A stretch of 33,514 bases of DNA from positions 1-33,514 of the forward strand of contig NZ_BAFP01000093.1 of the NCBI RefSeq assembly GCF_000308455.1, read 5' to 3'. Below are positions 16,346-26,190 of the stretch, in pieces. The notes beneath the pieces were generated by a model that worked only from the letters and a program-made list of their open reading frames with translations, was not told the DNA's origin and searched no databases. Both the position numbers and the translations under genes were made by a program. This DNA comes from Nocardia abscessus NBRC 100374. Lineage in GTDB: Bacteria > Actinomycetota > Actinomycetes > Mycobacteriales > Mycobacteriaceae. Position 1 is the stretch's first letter. Each line of letters begins with the position of its first letter.

Positions 16346-17350
16346 ATGAAGGTCGCAGTGACCGGCGCAGCCGGCTACCTTGGCACGAATCTGCTCCGCA
16401 TCCTCACCGAGCGCGGCCACCAGGTCGCCGCCATCGATCGGGCGATTCCCGACGAGCCGGCGGCGCCCGGCGTCACCTGGGTGCGCGGCGATGTGCTCGA
16501 CCCGGCCTCGATGCGTGCCGCGCTGGACGGCGCCGAGGTGGTCTACCACCTGGTCGCGGTGATCACCCTGGCGGAGAAGAACGACCTGGCCTGGCGGGTG
16601 AACACCGAGGGCGTGCGCGTGGTCGCCGAGGCGGCGCTGGCCGTCGGCGCGCGCCGGATGGTGCACGCCAGCTCGATCCACGCGTTCGACCAGTACAGCT
16701 GCGGCGGCCGGATCGACGAGAGCGCGCCCCGCTCGACCGACCCCGCGCTGCCGGTCTACGACCGGTCCAAATGGGCGGGCGAGGTGGCGCTGCGCAAAGT
16801 GATCGACCAGGGCCTCGACGCCGTGCTGTGCAACCCCACCGGCGTCTTCGGCCCGCTGGACTACGGCAAGCCGCTCTCGCGCATCAACCGGACCCTCAAA
16901 GACGCGGCGCTGGGACGCGTGCCCGCCATGATCGGCGGCGGATTCGACCTGGTGGACGTGCGCGACGTGGCCGAGGGCCTGGTACTGGCCGCGGAACTCG
17001 GCCGCACCGGCGAGAACTACCTGCTCGGCGGCTCGATGATCTCGATGCTCGAACTGTGCCGCGTCGCCGCGACCCATGGCGGCAAGCGGGGCCCGAAGTT
17101 CGCCATCTCGCCCAAACTCGTGTCCGGCGTCATCCCGGTGCTGGCCCCGATCGGCAAGCTGTTCAACTCCGACATCGTCTCCAAGGCCGCGCTGGGCGCC
17201 CTCATCTCCGCGCCCGTCGTCGACCACGGGAAGGCCGAACGCGAGCTCGGCTACCAGCCGCGCCCGCTCGACGACACGGTTCGCGACCTGGTCGCCTTCT
17301 TCGCCGACCCGGCCCGGCTCACCCCGCCCGGCACCAGGCAGATCGCTTGA
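16346..17350 (+). CDS. NAD(P)-dependent epimerase/dehydratase, extended SDR, possibly a steroid or lipid dehydrogenase
   Basis: 334 aa extended short-chain dehydrogenase. The nucleotide-binding TGAAGYLG is at 6-13 with Asp31 after the second strand (AIDRA), which favours NAD. The active site is Ser109/Ser110 with YDRSK (Tyr138, Lys142), and NPTGVFGPLDYG is the substrate-loop signature. The overall look is dihydroflavonol-4-reductase/3-beta-hydroxysteroid dehydrogenase-like. The upstream region carries two consensus KstR operators, which in mycobacteria and rhodococci control cholesterol catabolism, so a steroid or related lipid substrate is inferred, not shown. It is divergent from the type VII pair, and the radical SAM gene begins 31 bp after its stop. 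Confidence 0.88.
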   Translation: MKVAVTGAAGYLGTNLLRILTERGHQVAAIDRAIPDEPAAPGVTWVRGDVLDPASMRAALDGAEVVYHLVAVITLAEKNDLAWRVNTEGVRVVAEAALAVGARRMVHASSIHAFDQYSCGGRIDESAPRSTDPALPVYDRSKWAGEVALRKVIDQGLDAVLCNPTGVFGPLDYGKPLSRINRTLKDAALGRVPAMIGGGFDLVDVRDVAEGLVLAAELGRTGENYLLGGSMISMLELCRVAATHGGKRGPKFAISPKLVSGVIPVLAPIGKLFNSDIVSKAALGALISAPVVDHGKAERELGYQPRPLDDTVRDLVAFFADPARLTPPGTRQIA

Positions 17351-17375
17351 CAGCTCCTAGAACACATGTTCGACT
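17347..17375 (+). promoter_or_regulatory. Candidate LexA-controlled promoter of the radical SAM gene
   Basis: A perfect -35 TTGACA (17347-17352) overlaps the epimerase stop codon. A weak -10 TCGACT (17370-17375) follows at 17 bases, placing initiation near the GTG at 17382 (leaderless). The SOS box fills the spacer. Confidence 0.45.
17358..17373 (+). promoter_or_regulatory. Near-perfect actinobacterial LexA (SOS) box
   Basis: TAGAACACATGTTCGA matches the mycobacterial SOS consensus TCGAACANNTGTTCGA at 13 of 14 fixed positions (A for C at position 2). It ends 8 bases before the GTG of the radical SAM gene. From memory, the mycobacterial orthologue Rv2578c is also in the LexA regulon, which supports function. 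Confidence 0.75.
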
Positions 17376-17381
17376 GAGGGG

Positions 17382-18398
17382 GTGCGTTGGCAGAGCCAGA
17401 CCTTGGACGCCGAGGACGGCGCCTTGCCCGGGCTGTCCCGGGCCGGTCTGGTGCGCACCGTGCAGACGCCGGAGTTCGAGGGCATCACATTTCACGAAGT
17501 GCTCTGCAAAAGCGCGCTGAACCGGGTGCCCGAGGGCGCGAACGTGCCGTTCCAATGGACGGTCAATCCGATGCGAGGTTGTTCGCACGCGTGCCGCTAC
17601 TGTTTCGCGCGCGGCACGCACGAATATCTCGACCTGGACGCCGGCCGGGACTTCGATTCGCAGATCGTGGTGAAGACGAATGTCGCCGCGGTGCTGCGCA
17701 AGGAACTCGGCAGGCGCTCCTGGCGCCGAGAACCGGTGGCGCTGGGCACCAACACCGATCCCTACCAGCGCGCCGAGGGGCGATACCGGTTGATGCCGGG
17801 CATCATTCGCGCACTGACCGAATCCGGCACCCCCTTCTCCATCCTCACCAAGGGCACCCTGCTGCGCCGGGACCTGCCGTTGCTCACCGCGGCCTCCCGC
17901 GAGGTGCGGGTGAGCCCCGCGGTGTCCATCGCGATCCTCGACCAGGATCTGCACCGGAGCCTCGAGCCCGGCACACCGTCGCCCCGTGCCCGGCTGGACC
18001 TGGTGCGCGCACTCGCCGACGCGGGTTTCGCGGTCGACGTCCTGGTCGCCCCGGTCATCCCCTGCCTCACCGACGGCCGGGCGCACCTGGACGCGATCTT
18101 CGGCGCGATCGCCGATGCCGGGGCGGATTCGGCCGTCGCGTTCCCGATGCACCTGCGCGGCAGCACGCGGGGCTGGTTCCTGTCCTGGCTGGCCGAGCAC
18201 CATCCGGCGTTGCTGCGCCGGTACCGCCAGCTGTACCGCCGCGGGGCCTACGTCACGCCGGAGTACTCCGCCTGGCTGCGCGCGCGGGTGGCTCCGCTGC
18301 TGGCGGAGCACGGCCTGACGGCGCGTACGCGAGCCGAACCCGAGACACGACGCTCAACCGCGCACACGACCGGCTCGCAACTGGCATTGTTCGCCTGA
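17382..18398 (+). CDS. Radical SAM protein, Rv2578c family (SplB-like)
   Basis: 338 aa. The iron-sulfur motif CSHACRYC (Cys67, Cys71, Cys74) follows NPMRG. Conserved blocks are FARGTHEYLDLDAGRDFDSQIVVKTN, ALGTNTDPYQRAEGRYRLMPGI, SILTKGTLLRRDLPL and the C-terminal MHLRGSTRGWFLSWL. The family is annotated as DNA repair photolyase/spore photoproduct lyase-like, but its reaction is not established. GTG 17382 is chosen because family members start MRW; GAGGGG lies too close to be an ordinary ribosome site. A LexA box and a TTGACA hexamer immediately upstream suggest DNA-damage induction. The C-terminus ends QLALFA. Confidence 0.93.
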   Translation: MRWQSQTLDAEDGALPGLSRAGLVRTVQTPEFEGITFHEVLCKSALNRVPEGANVPFQWTVNPMRGCSHACRYCFARGTHEYLDLDAGRDFDSQIVVKTNVAAVLRKELGRRSWRREPVALGTNTDPYQRAEGRYRLMPGIIRALTESGTPFSILTKGTLLRRDLPLLTAASREVRVSPAVSIAILDQDLHRSLEPGTPSPRARLDLVRALADAGFAVDVLVAPVIPCLTDGRAHLDAIFGAIADAGADSAVAFPMHLRGSTRGWFLSWLAEHHPALLRRYRQLYRRGAYVTPEYSAWLRARVAPLLAEHGLTARTRAEPETRRSTAHTTGSQLALFA

Positions 18399-18508
18399 CG
18401 CCAGCATCGCCGAATCTCGCCGGTCCCCGCGCTTCGGCGGCGCGCACCGCACTCGACGGAGTAGTTTGGCGATGGCACCTCTCAGCGACGAGGAAGTGAA
18501 GCAGGCAT

Positions 18509-20478
<1,970 letters not shown>

Positions 20479-20482
<4 letters not shown>

Positions 20483-21558
20483 CCATCGTGGAGACCTCAC
20501 TGGTCGGTACCGATCTGGGATTGACCGGAGTGTCCGGGGTGCCGACCGCCGACGGACCGCAGAAGGTGAAGGACTACACCTCCGATCAGGAGGTGCGCTG
20601 GTGCCCGGGCTGCGGCGACTACGTGATCCTGGCGACGGTGCGGGGCTTCCTCGCCGAACTGGGGTTGCGCAGGGAGAATCTGATGTTCGTGTCCGGGATC
20701 GGCTGCTCCAGCCGCTTCCCGTACTACTTGGAGGCCTACGGCATCCACTCCATCCACGGTCGCGCGCCCGCGATCGCGACCGGTTTGGCGGTCAGCAGGC
20801 CCGACCTGTCGGTCTGGGTGGTGACCGGTGACGGCGACGCGCTGTCCATCGGCGGCAACCATCTCATCCACGCGTTGCGCCGCAACGTGAACATGACGAT
20901 CCTGCTGTTCAACAACCGGATCTACGGCTTGACCAAGGGGCAGTACTCGCCGACGTCGGAGCAGGGCAAGGTCACCAAGTCGACCCCGATGGGCTCGGTG
21001 GATCACCCGTTCAACACCCTGTCGGTGGCGCTGGGCGCGGAAGCGACCTTCGCCGCCCGCGCGCTGGATTCCGATCGCGCCGGGCTCACCGAGGTGCTAC
21101 GCGCCGCCGCGGAGCATCGCGGCACGTCGTTCGTGGAGATCCTGCAGGACTGCCCGATCTTCAACGACGGCTCGTTCGACGCGCTGCGCCGGGAGAACGC
21201 CGCCGACCATCTCATCCCGCTGCGGCACGCCGAGCCGATCCGTTTCGGCGCCGAGGGCGAATTCGCAGTCGTTCGCCGCGGTTTCGGGCTCGCGGTGGCT
21301 CGCGCCGACGGTGTCGCGGAGTCCGACATCGTGGTGCACGACGCCTACGCCGACGACCCGGAATACGCTTACGCGCTGTCGCGGCTGTCCGATCAAGGAC
21401 TCGACCACGTCGTCACCGGTGTCTTCCGCCACGTCTCACGACCGACCTACGACGACGGGGTGCGCTACCAGACCGAGACGGCTCGCGAAAAGAAACCCGT
21501 CGGTCCGGACTCGCTCCAGTCCCTGCTCACCGGACGCGAGACCTGGACGGTCGGGTAG
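20479..21558 (+). CDS. korB: 2-oxoglutarate:ferredoxin oxidoreductase beta subunit
   Basis: 359 aa. The four cysteines expected to hold the single [4Fe-4S] cluster are visible: WCPGCG (Cys42, Cys45), GIGCSSR (Cys76) and LQDCPIFN (Cys225). The thiamine pyrophosphate motif starts at VVTGDGDALSIGGNHLIHALRRN (GDG 117-119) and ends LLFNN (about 146). Ferredoxin is the expected electron acceptor. It is translationally coupled to korA by a 4-base overlap and converges on mdh, whose stop is 33 bp away. Placement beside mdh groups two TCA-related functions, though on opposite strands. Confidence 0.95.
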
Positions 21559-21591
21559 TCAGCCGCTGGTCGCCGGACGTCCCGCGGCAGG

Positions 21592-22596
21592 TCAGGCGCG
21601 CTTGGCGAAGCCGAGGTCGATGACGGCGTCGCGTTCCTGCTCCAGCTCGGCGACCGAGGCGTCGATCCGAGGCCGGGCGAGATCGTCGACGACCAGATCG
21701 GGCACGATCCGGTACTCGCCGTTCGCGCAGGTGACCGGGAACGAGCTGATCAGCCCTTCGGGCACGCCGTAGGAGCCGTCCGAGGGCACCGCCATGGAGA
21801 CCCAGTCGCCGTCCCGGGTGCCACGTACCCAGTCGTGGATGTGATCGATCGCGGCGCTGGCCGCACTGGCGGCCGAGGAGGCGCCGCGGGCCTGAATGAT
21901 GGCGGTGCCGCGCTGCTGCACGGTGGGCACGAACTCGTCGGTCACCCAGGCGCGATCACCGATGAGATCGAGGGCGGGACGTCCGGCGATGGTGGCGTGC
22001 GCGATGTCCGGGTACTGCGTCGCGGAGTGGTTACCCCAGATCGCGACACGCGCGATGTCCGCGGCGGGCGCACCGGTCTTCTTGGCCAGTTGCGCGATGG
22101 CGCGATTGTGGTCCAGCCGGGTCATGGCGGTGAAACGCTCGGCGGGCACGTCGGGGGCGTTGCTCATGGCGATGAAAGCGTTGGTGTTGGCCGGGTTGCC
22201 GATCACGAGCACCCGCACGTCGTCCGCGGCGCTGGCGTTGATCGCGGCGCCCTGCTCGGTGAAGATCGCGCCGTTGGCGGCCAGCAGATCCGAGCGCTCC
22301 ATGCCAGCCGTGCGCGGCCGGGCGCCGACCAGCAGGGCGACGTCGGCGCCGGCGAAGCCGATCCACGGGTCGTCGCTGATGTCGACGGACTCCAGCAGCT
22401 CGAACGCGCCGTCGTCCAGTTCCATCGCGACGCCCTCCAGCGACGCCACCGCTGCGGGGACCTCGAGCAGCCGCAGCCGCACGGGCGTGTCCGGGCCCAG
22501 CATCGCGCCGGAGGCGATCCGGAACAGCATGCCGTACGCGATCTGCCCCGCGGCTCCGGTCACGGTAACGGTCACGGTCCCAGCGGCGGTGCTCAC
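21592..22596 (-). CDS. mdh: Malate dehydrogenase
   Basis: 334 aa cytosolic-type NAD-malate dehydrogenase. It has TGAAGQIAY (from residue 13) for NAD, substrate arginines in GARPRTAGMERSDLL (Arg95, Arg101) and TRLDHNR (Arg160), the catalytic Asp162 in LDHNR and His190 in WGNHSATQYPD. It oxidises malate to oxaloacetate in the TCA cycle. GTG 22596 is preceded by AAGGAG with 6 bases spacing, an excellent ribosome site. A TAGGGT hexamer at about 55 bases upstream may be the -10. Convergent with korB; no strong terminator is seen in the 33-bp gap. Confidence 0.96.
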   Translation of the reverse strand: MSTAAGTVTVTVTGAAGQIAYGMLFRIASGAMLGPDTPVRLRLLEVPAAVASLEGVAMELDDGAFELLESVDISDDPWIGFAGADVALLVGARPRTAGMERSDLLAANGAIFTEQGAAINASAADDVRVLVIGNPANTNAFIAMSNAPDVPAERFTAMTRLDHNRAIAQLAKKTGAPAADIARVAIWGNHSATQYPDIAHATIAGRPALDLIGDRAWVTDEFVPTVQQRGTAIIQARGASSAASAASAAIDHIHDWVRGTRDGDWVSMAVPSDGSYGVPEGLISSFPVTCANGEYRIVPDLVVDDLARPRIDASVAELEQERDAVIDLGFAKRA

Positions 22597-22702
22597 GACG
22601 AACTCCTTGCGGTCGGCGGACTTCTGCTGCCAACCCTAGCCACTCTCACCGCTTCCGAAGGCGCACGGTGAGCTACGCGACAGCGCCTCCGGGAGCGGAC
22701 GG

Positions 22703-23350
22703 TCAGCCGAGCGTGGCGACCTCGGTGTCGGTCAGCACGATCGGTGACACCGTGTCCTTGGCCCGCGCCAGCCGCACGGCGCGATACAGGGGCCGTTCCT
22801 CCAGCCCGGCGTCGCGCGCCTCGGCTCGCAACTGGTGCACCAGCATCTCGGAAACCGCTACGGCCGCGGCCAATTGGCTCGCCGACAGCGCGTCGGCGAG
22901 CCTGCGCAGGCCGAGCAGGTGCAGTTCCCGGCCGCTGCCCGCGTCGGTGTACATGGCCAGCGGAACGACCTGGGAGACCTCTCCCGCGGTGACCCGCAAA
23001 GCGATGCGGCTCAACCTGGCCGGGAATACCAGGACCTCGACGCCGGTCGCCGCCGACATCTCCACCTGGCGTTCACCGAACAGCCTGCGGGCGTGGATCC
23101 TCGTTCCGGTCACCCACATTCGCCGCCGGCGCAGCGCGACGGCGTACAGCACGGTGGGCGCACCGACGACGACGCCGATGGCCACGGCGATCGGCCAGCT
23201 CACCACGGTCGCGGCCAGCAGCGCCGCGCCGAGCCCGATGCCCGACGCGGCCAGCGCGAGACGGCGCAGCATCGGCGCGTACAGCTCGGGCGCGACCAGG
23301 TCGAGCCCCACCGGTGCGACCGCCCGCTGGTCATCAGAATTCGTGGACAC
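22703..23350 (-). CDS. Two-helix membrane protein with PH-like C-terminal domain, unknown function
   Basis: 215 aa. About 28 polar residues are followed by two adjacent membrane segments (about residues 29-70; LALAASGIGLGAALLAATVV and AVAIGVVVGAPTVLYAVAL) and a soluble domain (RRRMWVTGTRIHARRLFGERQVEMSAATGVEVLVF) whose strand pattern resembles bacterial PH domains. That resemblance is my impression only. GTG 23350 is chosen because GAGAGGGCGGAG precedes it; the open frame reaches 23395. It lies between hisS and mdh, all on the minus strand; a strong hairpin separates it from hisS, so it likely has its own promoter. Confidence 0.72.
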   Translation of the reverse strand: MSTNSDDQRAVAPVGLDLVAPELYAPMLRRLALAASGIGLGAALLAATVVSWPIAVAIGVVVGAPTVLYAVALRRRRMWVTGTRIHARRLFGERQVEMSAATGVEVLVFPARLSRIALRVTAGEVSQVVPLAMYTDAGSGRELHLLGLRRLADALSASQLAAAVAVSEMLVHQLRAEARDAGLEERPLYRAVRLARAKDTVSPIVLTDTEVATLG

Positions 23351-23443
23351 TGCTCCGCCCTCTCGCGACTCCGGCGCCGGTCGTGCGCCGGTCACGCCAC
23401 CGCGCCCACCGCCCGGTCAGCGACGGGTTCGACGCACAGTACC

Positions 23444-23487
23444 GTGCGTGCGGCGCTCGTGCCGGGAAACCCGACAGCGCCGCGCAC
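23444..23487 (-). terminator. Long hairpin terminator after hisS
   Basis: GTGCG-(TG bulge)-CGGCGCT (23444-23457) pairs with AGCGCCG-CGCAC (23476-23487), 12 pairs. An inner stem CGGG-AAA-CCCG sits at 23463-23473. It begins 4 bases after the hisS stop codon; no U-tract. Confidence 0.7.
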
Positions 23488-23490
23488 CCG

Positions 23491-24762
23491 CTATCCGGCC
23501 AGCGACTCCCGGATCACGCCGACCGCCTCGGGCAGCGGAATCTGCCGCTGGTCGCCGGTCGCCATGTCCTTGAGCCCCACGGTGTTCTCGGCGAGATCCC
23601 GATCGCCGAGCACGAGGGTGAACTTCGCCCCGGAGCGATCGGCCGCTTTCATCGCGCCCTTCACACCGCGCCCGCCGTAGGCCAGATCGACTCGGACGCC
23701 CGCCGCCCGCAGCTGTGCGGCCAGCACCACCAGCCGCTGTTTGGCGGCATCGCCCAGCGGCACGCCGAAGACCTCGCAGCGCGCCTGATCGCCCGCCGAC
23801 TTGCCTTCGGCCGCCAGCGCCAGGATGGTGCGGTCGACGCCGAGGCCGAACCCGATACCCGACAGCGGCTGCCCCCCGAGCTCGGCCATGAGCCCGTCGT
23901 AGCGGCCGCCGCCACCGATGCCGGACTGCGCGCCGAGACCGTCGTGCACGAACTCGAACGTGGTCTTGGTGTAGTAGTCCAGCCCACGCACCATGCGGGG
24001 GTTCACCACGTACGGCACACCGAGGGCTTCCAGGTGGCCGAGCACCTGCTCGAAGTGCGCCTTGGCCGACTCCGACAGGTGATCGATCATCAGCGGCGCG
24101 TCCGCGGTCATCGCGCGTACCTCGGGGCGCTTATCGTCCAGCACGCGCAGCGGGTTGAGCTGGGCGCGCCGCTCGGTCTCTTCGTCCAGCGGCAGGCCCA
24201 ACAGGAAATCCTGCAGCAGTTCGCGGTACTGCGGACGGCACGTCTCGTCGCCCAGCGAGGTGATCTCGAGCCGGAACCCGTCGAGTCCTAGGCCACGGAA
24301 CCCGGCGTCGGCGATGGCGATCACCTCGGCGTCCAGCGCCGGGTCATCGACGCCGATCGCCTCGATGCCCACCTGCTGCAATTGCCGGTACCGGCCGGCT
24401 TGCGGCCGCTCGTAGCGGAAGAAGGGGCCCGCGTAGCACAACTTCACCGGCAGCTGGCCGCGGTCGAGGCCGTGCTCGATGACCGCGCGCATCACGCCCG
24501 CGGTCCCTTCCGGACGCAAGGTGACGCTGCGGTCGCCGCGGTCGGGGAAGGTGTACATCTCCTTGGTGACCACGTCGGTGGACTCGCCGACACCACGGGC
24601 GAACAGGCCGGTGTCCTCGAAGACCGGCAGCTCGATATGCCCGTACCCGGCCAGTCGGGCGGCGCGCAGCAGGCCGTCGCGCACCGCGACGAACTCGGCC
24701 GAGCCGGGTGGCACGTAGTCCGGTACCCCCTTCGGGGCGGAAAAGCTGCTGGTCTTGGTCAC
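23491..24762 (-). CDS. hisS: Histidyl-tRNA synthetase
   Basis: 423 aa class II synthetase. It starts VTKTSSFSAPKGVPDYVPP, with TLRPEGTAGVMRAVIEHGL, motif 2 FFRYERPQAGRYRQLQQVGIEAIG, histidine-specific RGLDYYTKTTFEF and GGGRYDGL, and motif 3 GIGFGLGVDRTI. The C-terminal anticodon-binding domain covers about the last 95 residues. GTG 24762 is chosen over the open frame to 24801 because family N-termini begin MTKTSSFSAPKG and GGAG sits 5-6 bases upstream. Divergent from the ppiB-like gene, as in Mycobacterium (Rv2580c and Rv2582). A strong terminator follows. Confidence 0.96.
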   Translation of the reverse strand: MTKTSSFSAPKGVPDYVPPGSAEFVAVRDGLLRAARLAGYGHIELPVFEDTGLFARGVGESTDVVTKEMYTFPDRGDRSVTLRPEGTAGVMRAVIEHGLDRGQLPVKLCYAGPFFRYERPQAGRYRQLQQVGIEAIGVDDPALDAEVIAIADAGFRGLGLDGFRLEITSLGDETCRPQYRELLQDFLLGLPLDEETERRAQLNPLRVLDDKRPEVRAMTADAPLMIDHLSESAKAHFEQVLGHLEALGVPYVVNPRMVRGLDYYTKTTFEFVHDGLGAQSGIGGGGRYDGLMAELGGQPLSGIGFGLGVDRTILALAAEGKSAGDQARCEVFGVPLGDAAKQRLVVLAAQLRAAGVRVDLAYGGRGVKGAMKAADRSGAKFTLVLGDRDLAENTVGLKDMATGDQRQIPLPEAVGVIRESLAG

Positions 24763-24820
24763 GATGCTCCAGTTTCCACCACCACGCCCCCGCAAGTCCA
24801 ACCGGTTCCGCGCAAGCGCC

Positions 24821-24852
24821 TCTCAGGAAGGTTGCCGAGCAGTCTCAGGAAG
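24821..24852. repeat. Tandem direct repeat TCTCAGGAAG, 22 bp apart
   Basis: TCTCAGGAAG occurs at 24821-24830 and 24843-24852, start-to-start 22 bp (about two helical turns), in the divergent hisS/ppiB intergenic region, 50-80 bp upstream of the ppiB start. It may be a paired regulator site; no known consensus recognised. Confidence 0.5.
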
Positions 24853-24902
24853 AAATGGCACACTCTTATCCCGATGTAACCGGATACGGGAGGAACGTGG
24901 TA

Positions 24903-25781
24903 GTGCCGAGCAACGAACAGCGACGAGCAGCGGCGAAACGCAAGCTGGAACGTCAGCTCGCCAACCGGGCCGAGCGGGCGCGCAGGCGCAAGCAACTCAC
25001 GATCGCCGGATCGGTACTCGGTGTCGTCGTCGTGGTCGCCGCCGTGACCGGGGTGTACTTCTTGACCCGCGGCGACGACAGCGGCAGCTCCGAGGCAGCC
25101 GACTCCTCGCTGTCCAACACGCCCACCGCGGCCGCGCCGCCCTCCGCGAAGGCGAAGGCCGCGACGGTCGACTGCGCCTACCGCGACAGCGCCAAGCCCG
25201 CGGACAAGCCGGTGAACAAGCCGAAGGGCGACGGCATCCCCACCACGGGCGTCGATGCCAAGGTCAGCGTCAGCATGGAGACCAGCCAGGGCCCGATCGG
25301 GCTGACGCTGAACAACGCCGAGTCGCCGTGCACGGTGAACAGCTTCGTCAGCCTGGTGGCGCAGAACTACTTCGACGGCACCAGCTGTCACCGGATGACC
25401 GCGGGTGAGGGCCTGAAGGTCCTGCAGTGCGGCGACCCCACCGGTTCCGGAATGGGCGGGCCCGGCTACGAATTCGACAACGAATATCCGACCGATCAGT
25501 ACGCTCCGGATGATCCGGCAGCGTCCACCGAGCCGATCTCCTACAAGCGCGGCGTGCTCGCCATGGCCAACGCGGGTCCTGGAACCAACGGCAGCCAATT
25601 CTTCGTCGTGTACTCCGATTCGCTGCTCCCGCCGCAGTACACGATCTTCGGCACGGTGGACGACAACAGCCTCGGCACCCTCGACAAGATCGCCGCAGTG
25701 GGTCAGGACGACTCCAACGGCCCAGGTGACGGGAAGCCCAAGCAGCCGGTCACGATCCAGTCGGTGCGCATCGACCGCTGA
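24903..25781 (+). CDS. ppiB: Membrane-anchored cyclophilin-type peptidyl-prolyl isomerase
   Basis: 292 aa. The basic N-terminus (PSNEQRRAAAKRKLERQLANRAERARRRKQ) leads to one membrane segment (about 31-54), a Ser/Ala/Pro linker, then the cyclophilin domain (about 120-292). Cyclophilin signatures are SFVSLVAQNYFDGTSCHRM (catalytic Arg after His), YKRGVLAMANAGPGTNGSQFFVVY and FGTV. It isomerises Xaa-Pro bonds, here outside the membrane. I chose GTG 24903, with GGGAGG 9 bases upstream and the family start MPSNEQRR; GTG 24897 is an alternative and the frame is open to 24708. It occupies the position of mycobacterial Rv2582 ppiB. A hairpin follows the stop. Confidence 0.92.
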   Translation: MPSNEQRRAAAKRKLERQLANRAERARRRKQLTIAGSVLGVVVVVAAVTGVYFLTRGDDSGSSEAADSSLSNTPTAAAPPSAKAKAATVDCAYRDSAKPADKPVNKPKGDGIPTTGVDAKVSVSMETSQGPIGLTLNNAESPCTVNSFVSLVAQNYFDGTSCHRMTAGEGLKVLQCGDPTGSGMGGPGYEFDNEYPTDQYAPDDPAASTEPISYKRGVLAMANAGPGTNGSQFFVVYSDSLLPPQYTIFGTVDDNSLGTLDKIAAVGQDDSNGPGDGKPKQPVTIQSVRIDR

Positions 25782-25788
25782 GCGCGAT

Positions 25789-25827
25789 CCTCGCCGCCCG
25801 CCGCCGACCACGGCCGCGGGCGCGAGG
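25789..25827 (+). terminator. Imperfect hairpin after ppiB
   Basis: CCTCGC-C-GCCCGC pairs with GCGGGC-GCGAGG with one bulged base, about 12 pairs, 7 bases past the ppiB stop. It lies in the 409-bp gene-free stretch 25782-26190. Confidence 0.5.
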
Positions 25828-25873
25828 CGTGTCCAGCCCCCGTTCGGCCAGAGCGAGGATAACCAAACCTTTC

Positions 25874-25892
25874 TTCAGTTAGGCTGTCCTCA
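25874..25892. promoter_or_regulatory. IdeR/DtxR iron-box-like sequence
   Basis: TTCAGTTAGGCTGTCCTCA matches the mycobacterial IdeR consensus TTAGGTTAGGCTAACCTAA at 14 of 19 positions, the core GTTAGGCT intact. It lies in an AT-richer patch within the gene-free stretch 25782-26190, nearly 300 bp before the next gene, so no target is obvious. Confidence 0.35.
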
Positions 25893-25975
25893 ATCCGAAG
25901 ATCATCCGGCGCGCCAGGAGACACGCCGGAAATGTGCGATATATGCTGATAAAGCAGCACGCTCGTTCGATTGTG

Positions 25976-25996
25976 CCGACCTTTGTCGGGTAATCT
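25976..25996 (+). promoter_or_regulatory. Short inverted repeat next to a TAATCT hexamer
   Basis: CCGAC-CTTT-GTCGG (25976-25989) is an exact inverted repeat, followed one base later by TAATCT (25991-25996), a TANNNT -10 candidate. An AAGGAG lies 6 bases further on but is followed by no start codon in a usable frame. No gene can be attached to it. The rest of 25782-26190 shows nothing else I can name. Confidence 0.3.
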
Positions 25997-26190
25997 CGAA
26001 ACAAGGAGTTCCCGCAGCGTAGTCACCCTTCGGCCGGGCGATCCCGGACCGAGAGTGGCGCGACGCGAGCCCTCCGGGTGTCCACGTTTGCAGGCGGGAC
26101 CCGCTGCACGGGACTACAGTTCGCGTGGCGGCGTCCGTAACGAAGCACCACAACCATCCATAGTGATCACTGCAGCATCGGGGAGCAGCC

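Noticed and set aside
21562..21588. Hairpin between korB and mdh
   Set aside because: Only GCCGC/GCGGC (5 bp) with a long loop; not distinguishable from chance in GC-rich DNA.
25934..25993. 19-codon GTG open frame after an AGGAG in the gap
   Set aside because: Too short, poor spacing to AGGAG, no conserved feature.
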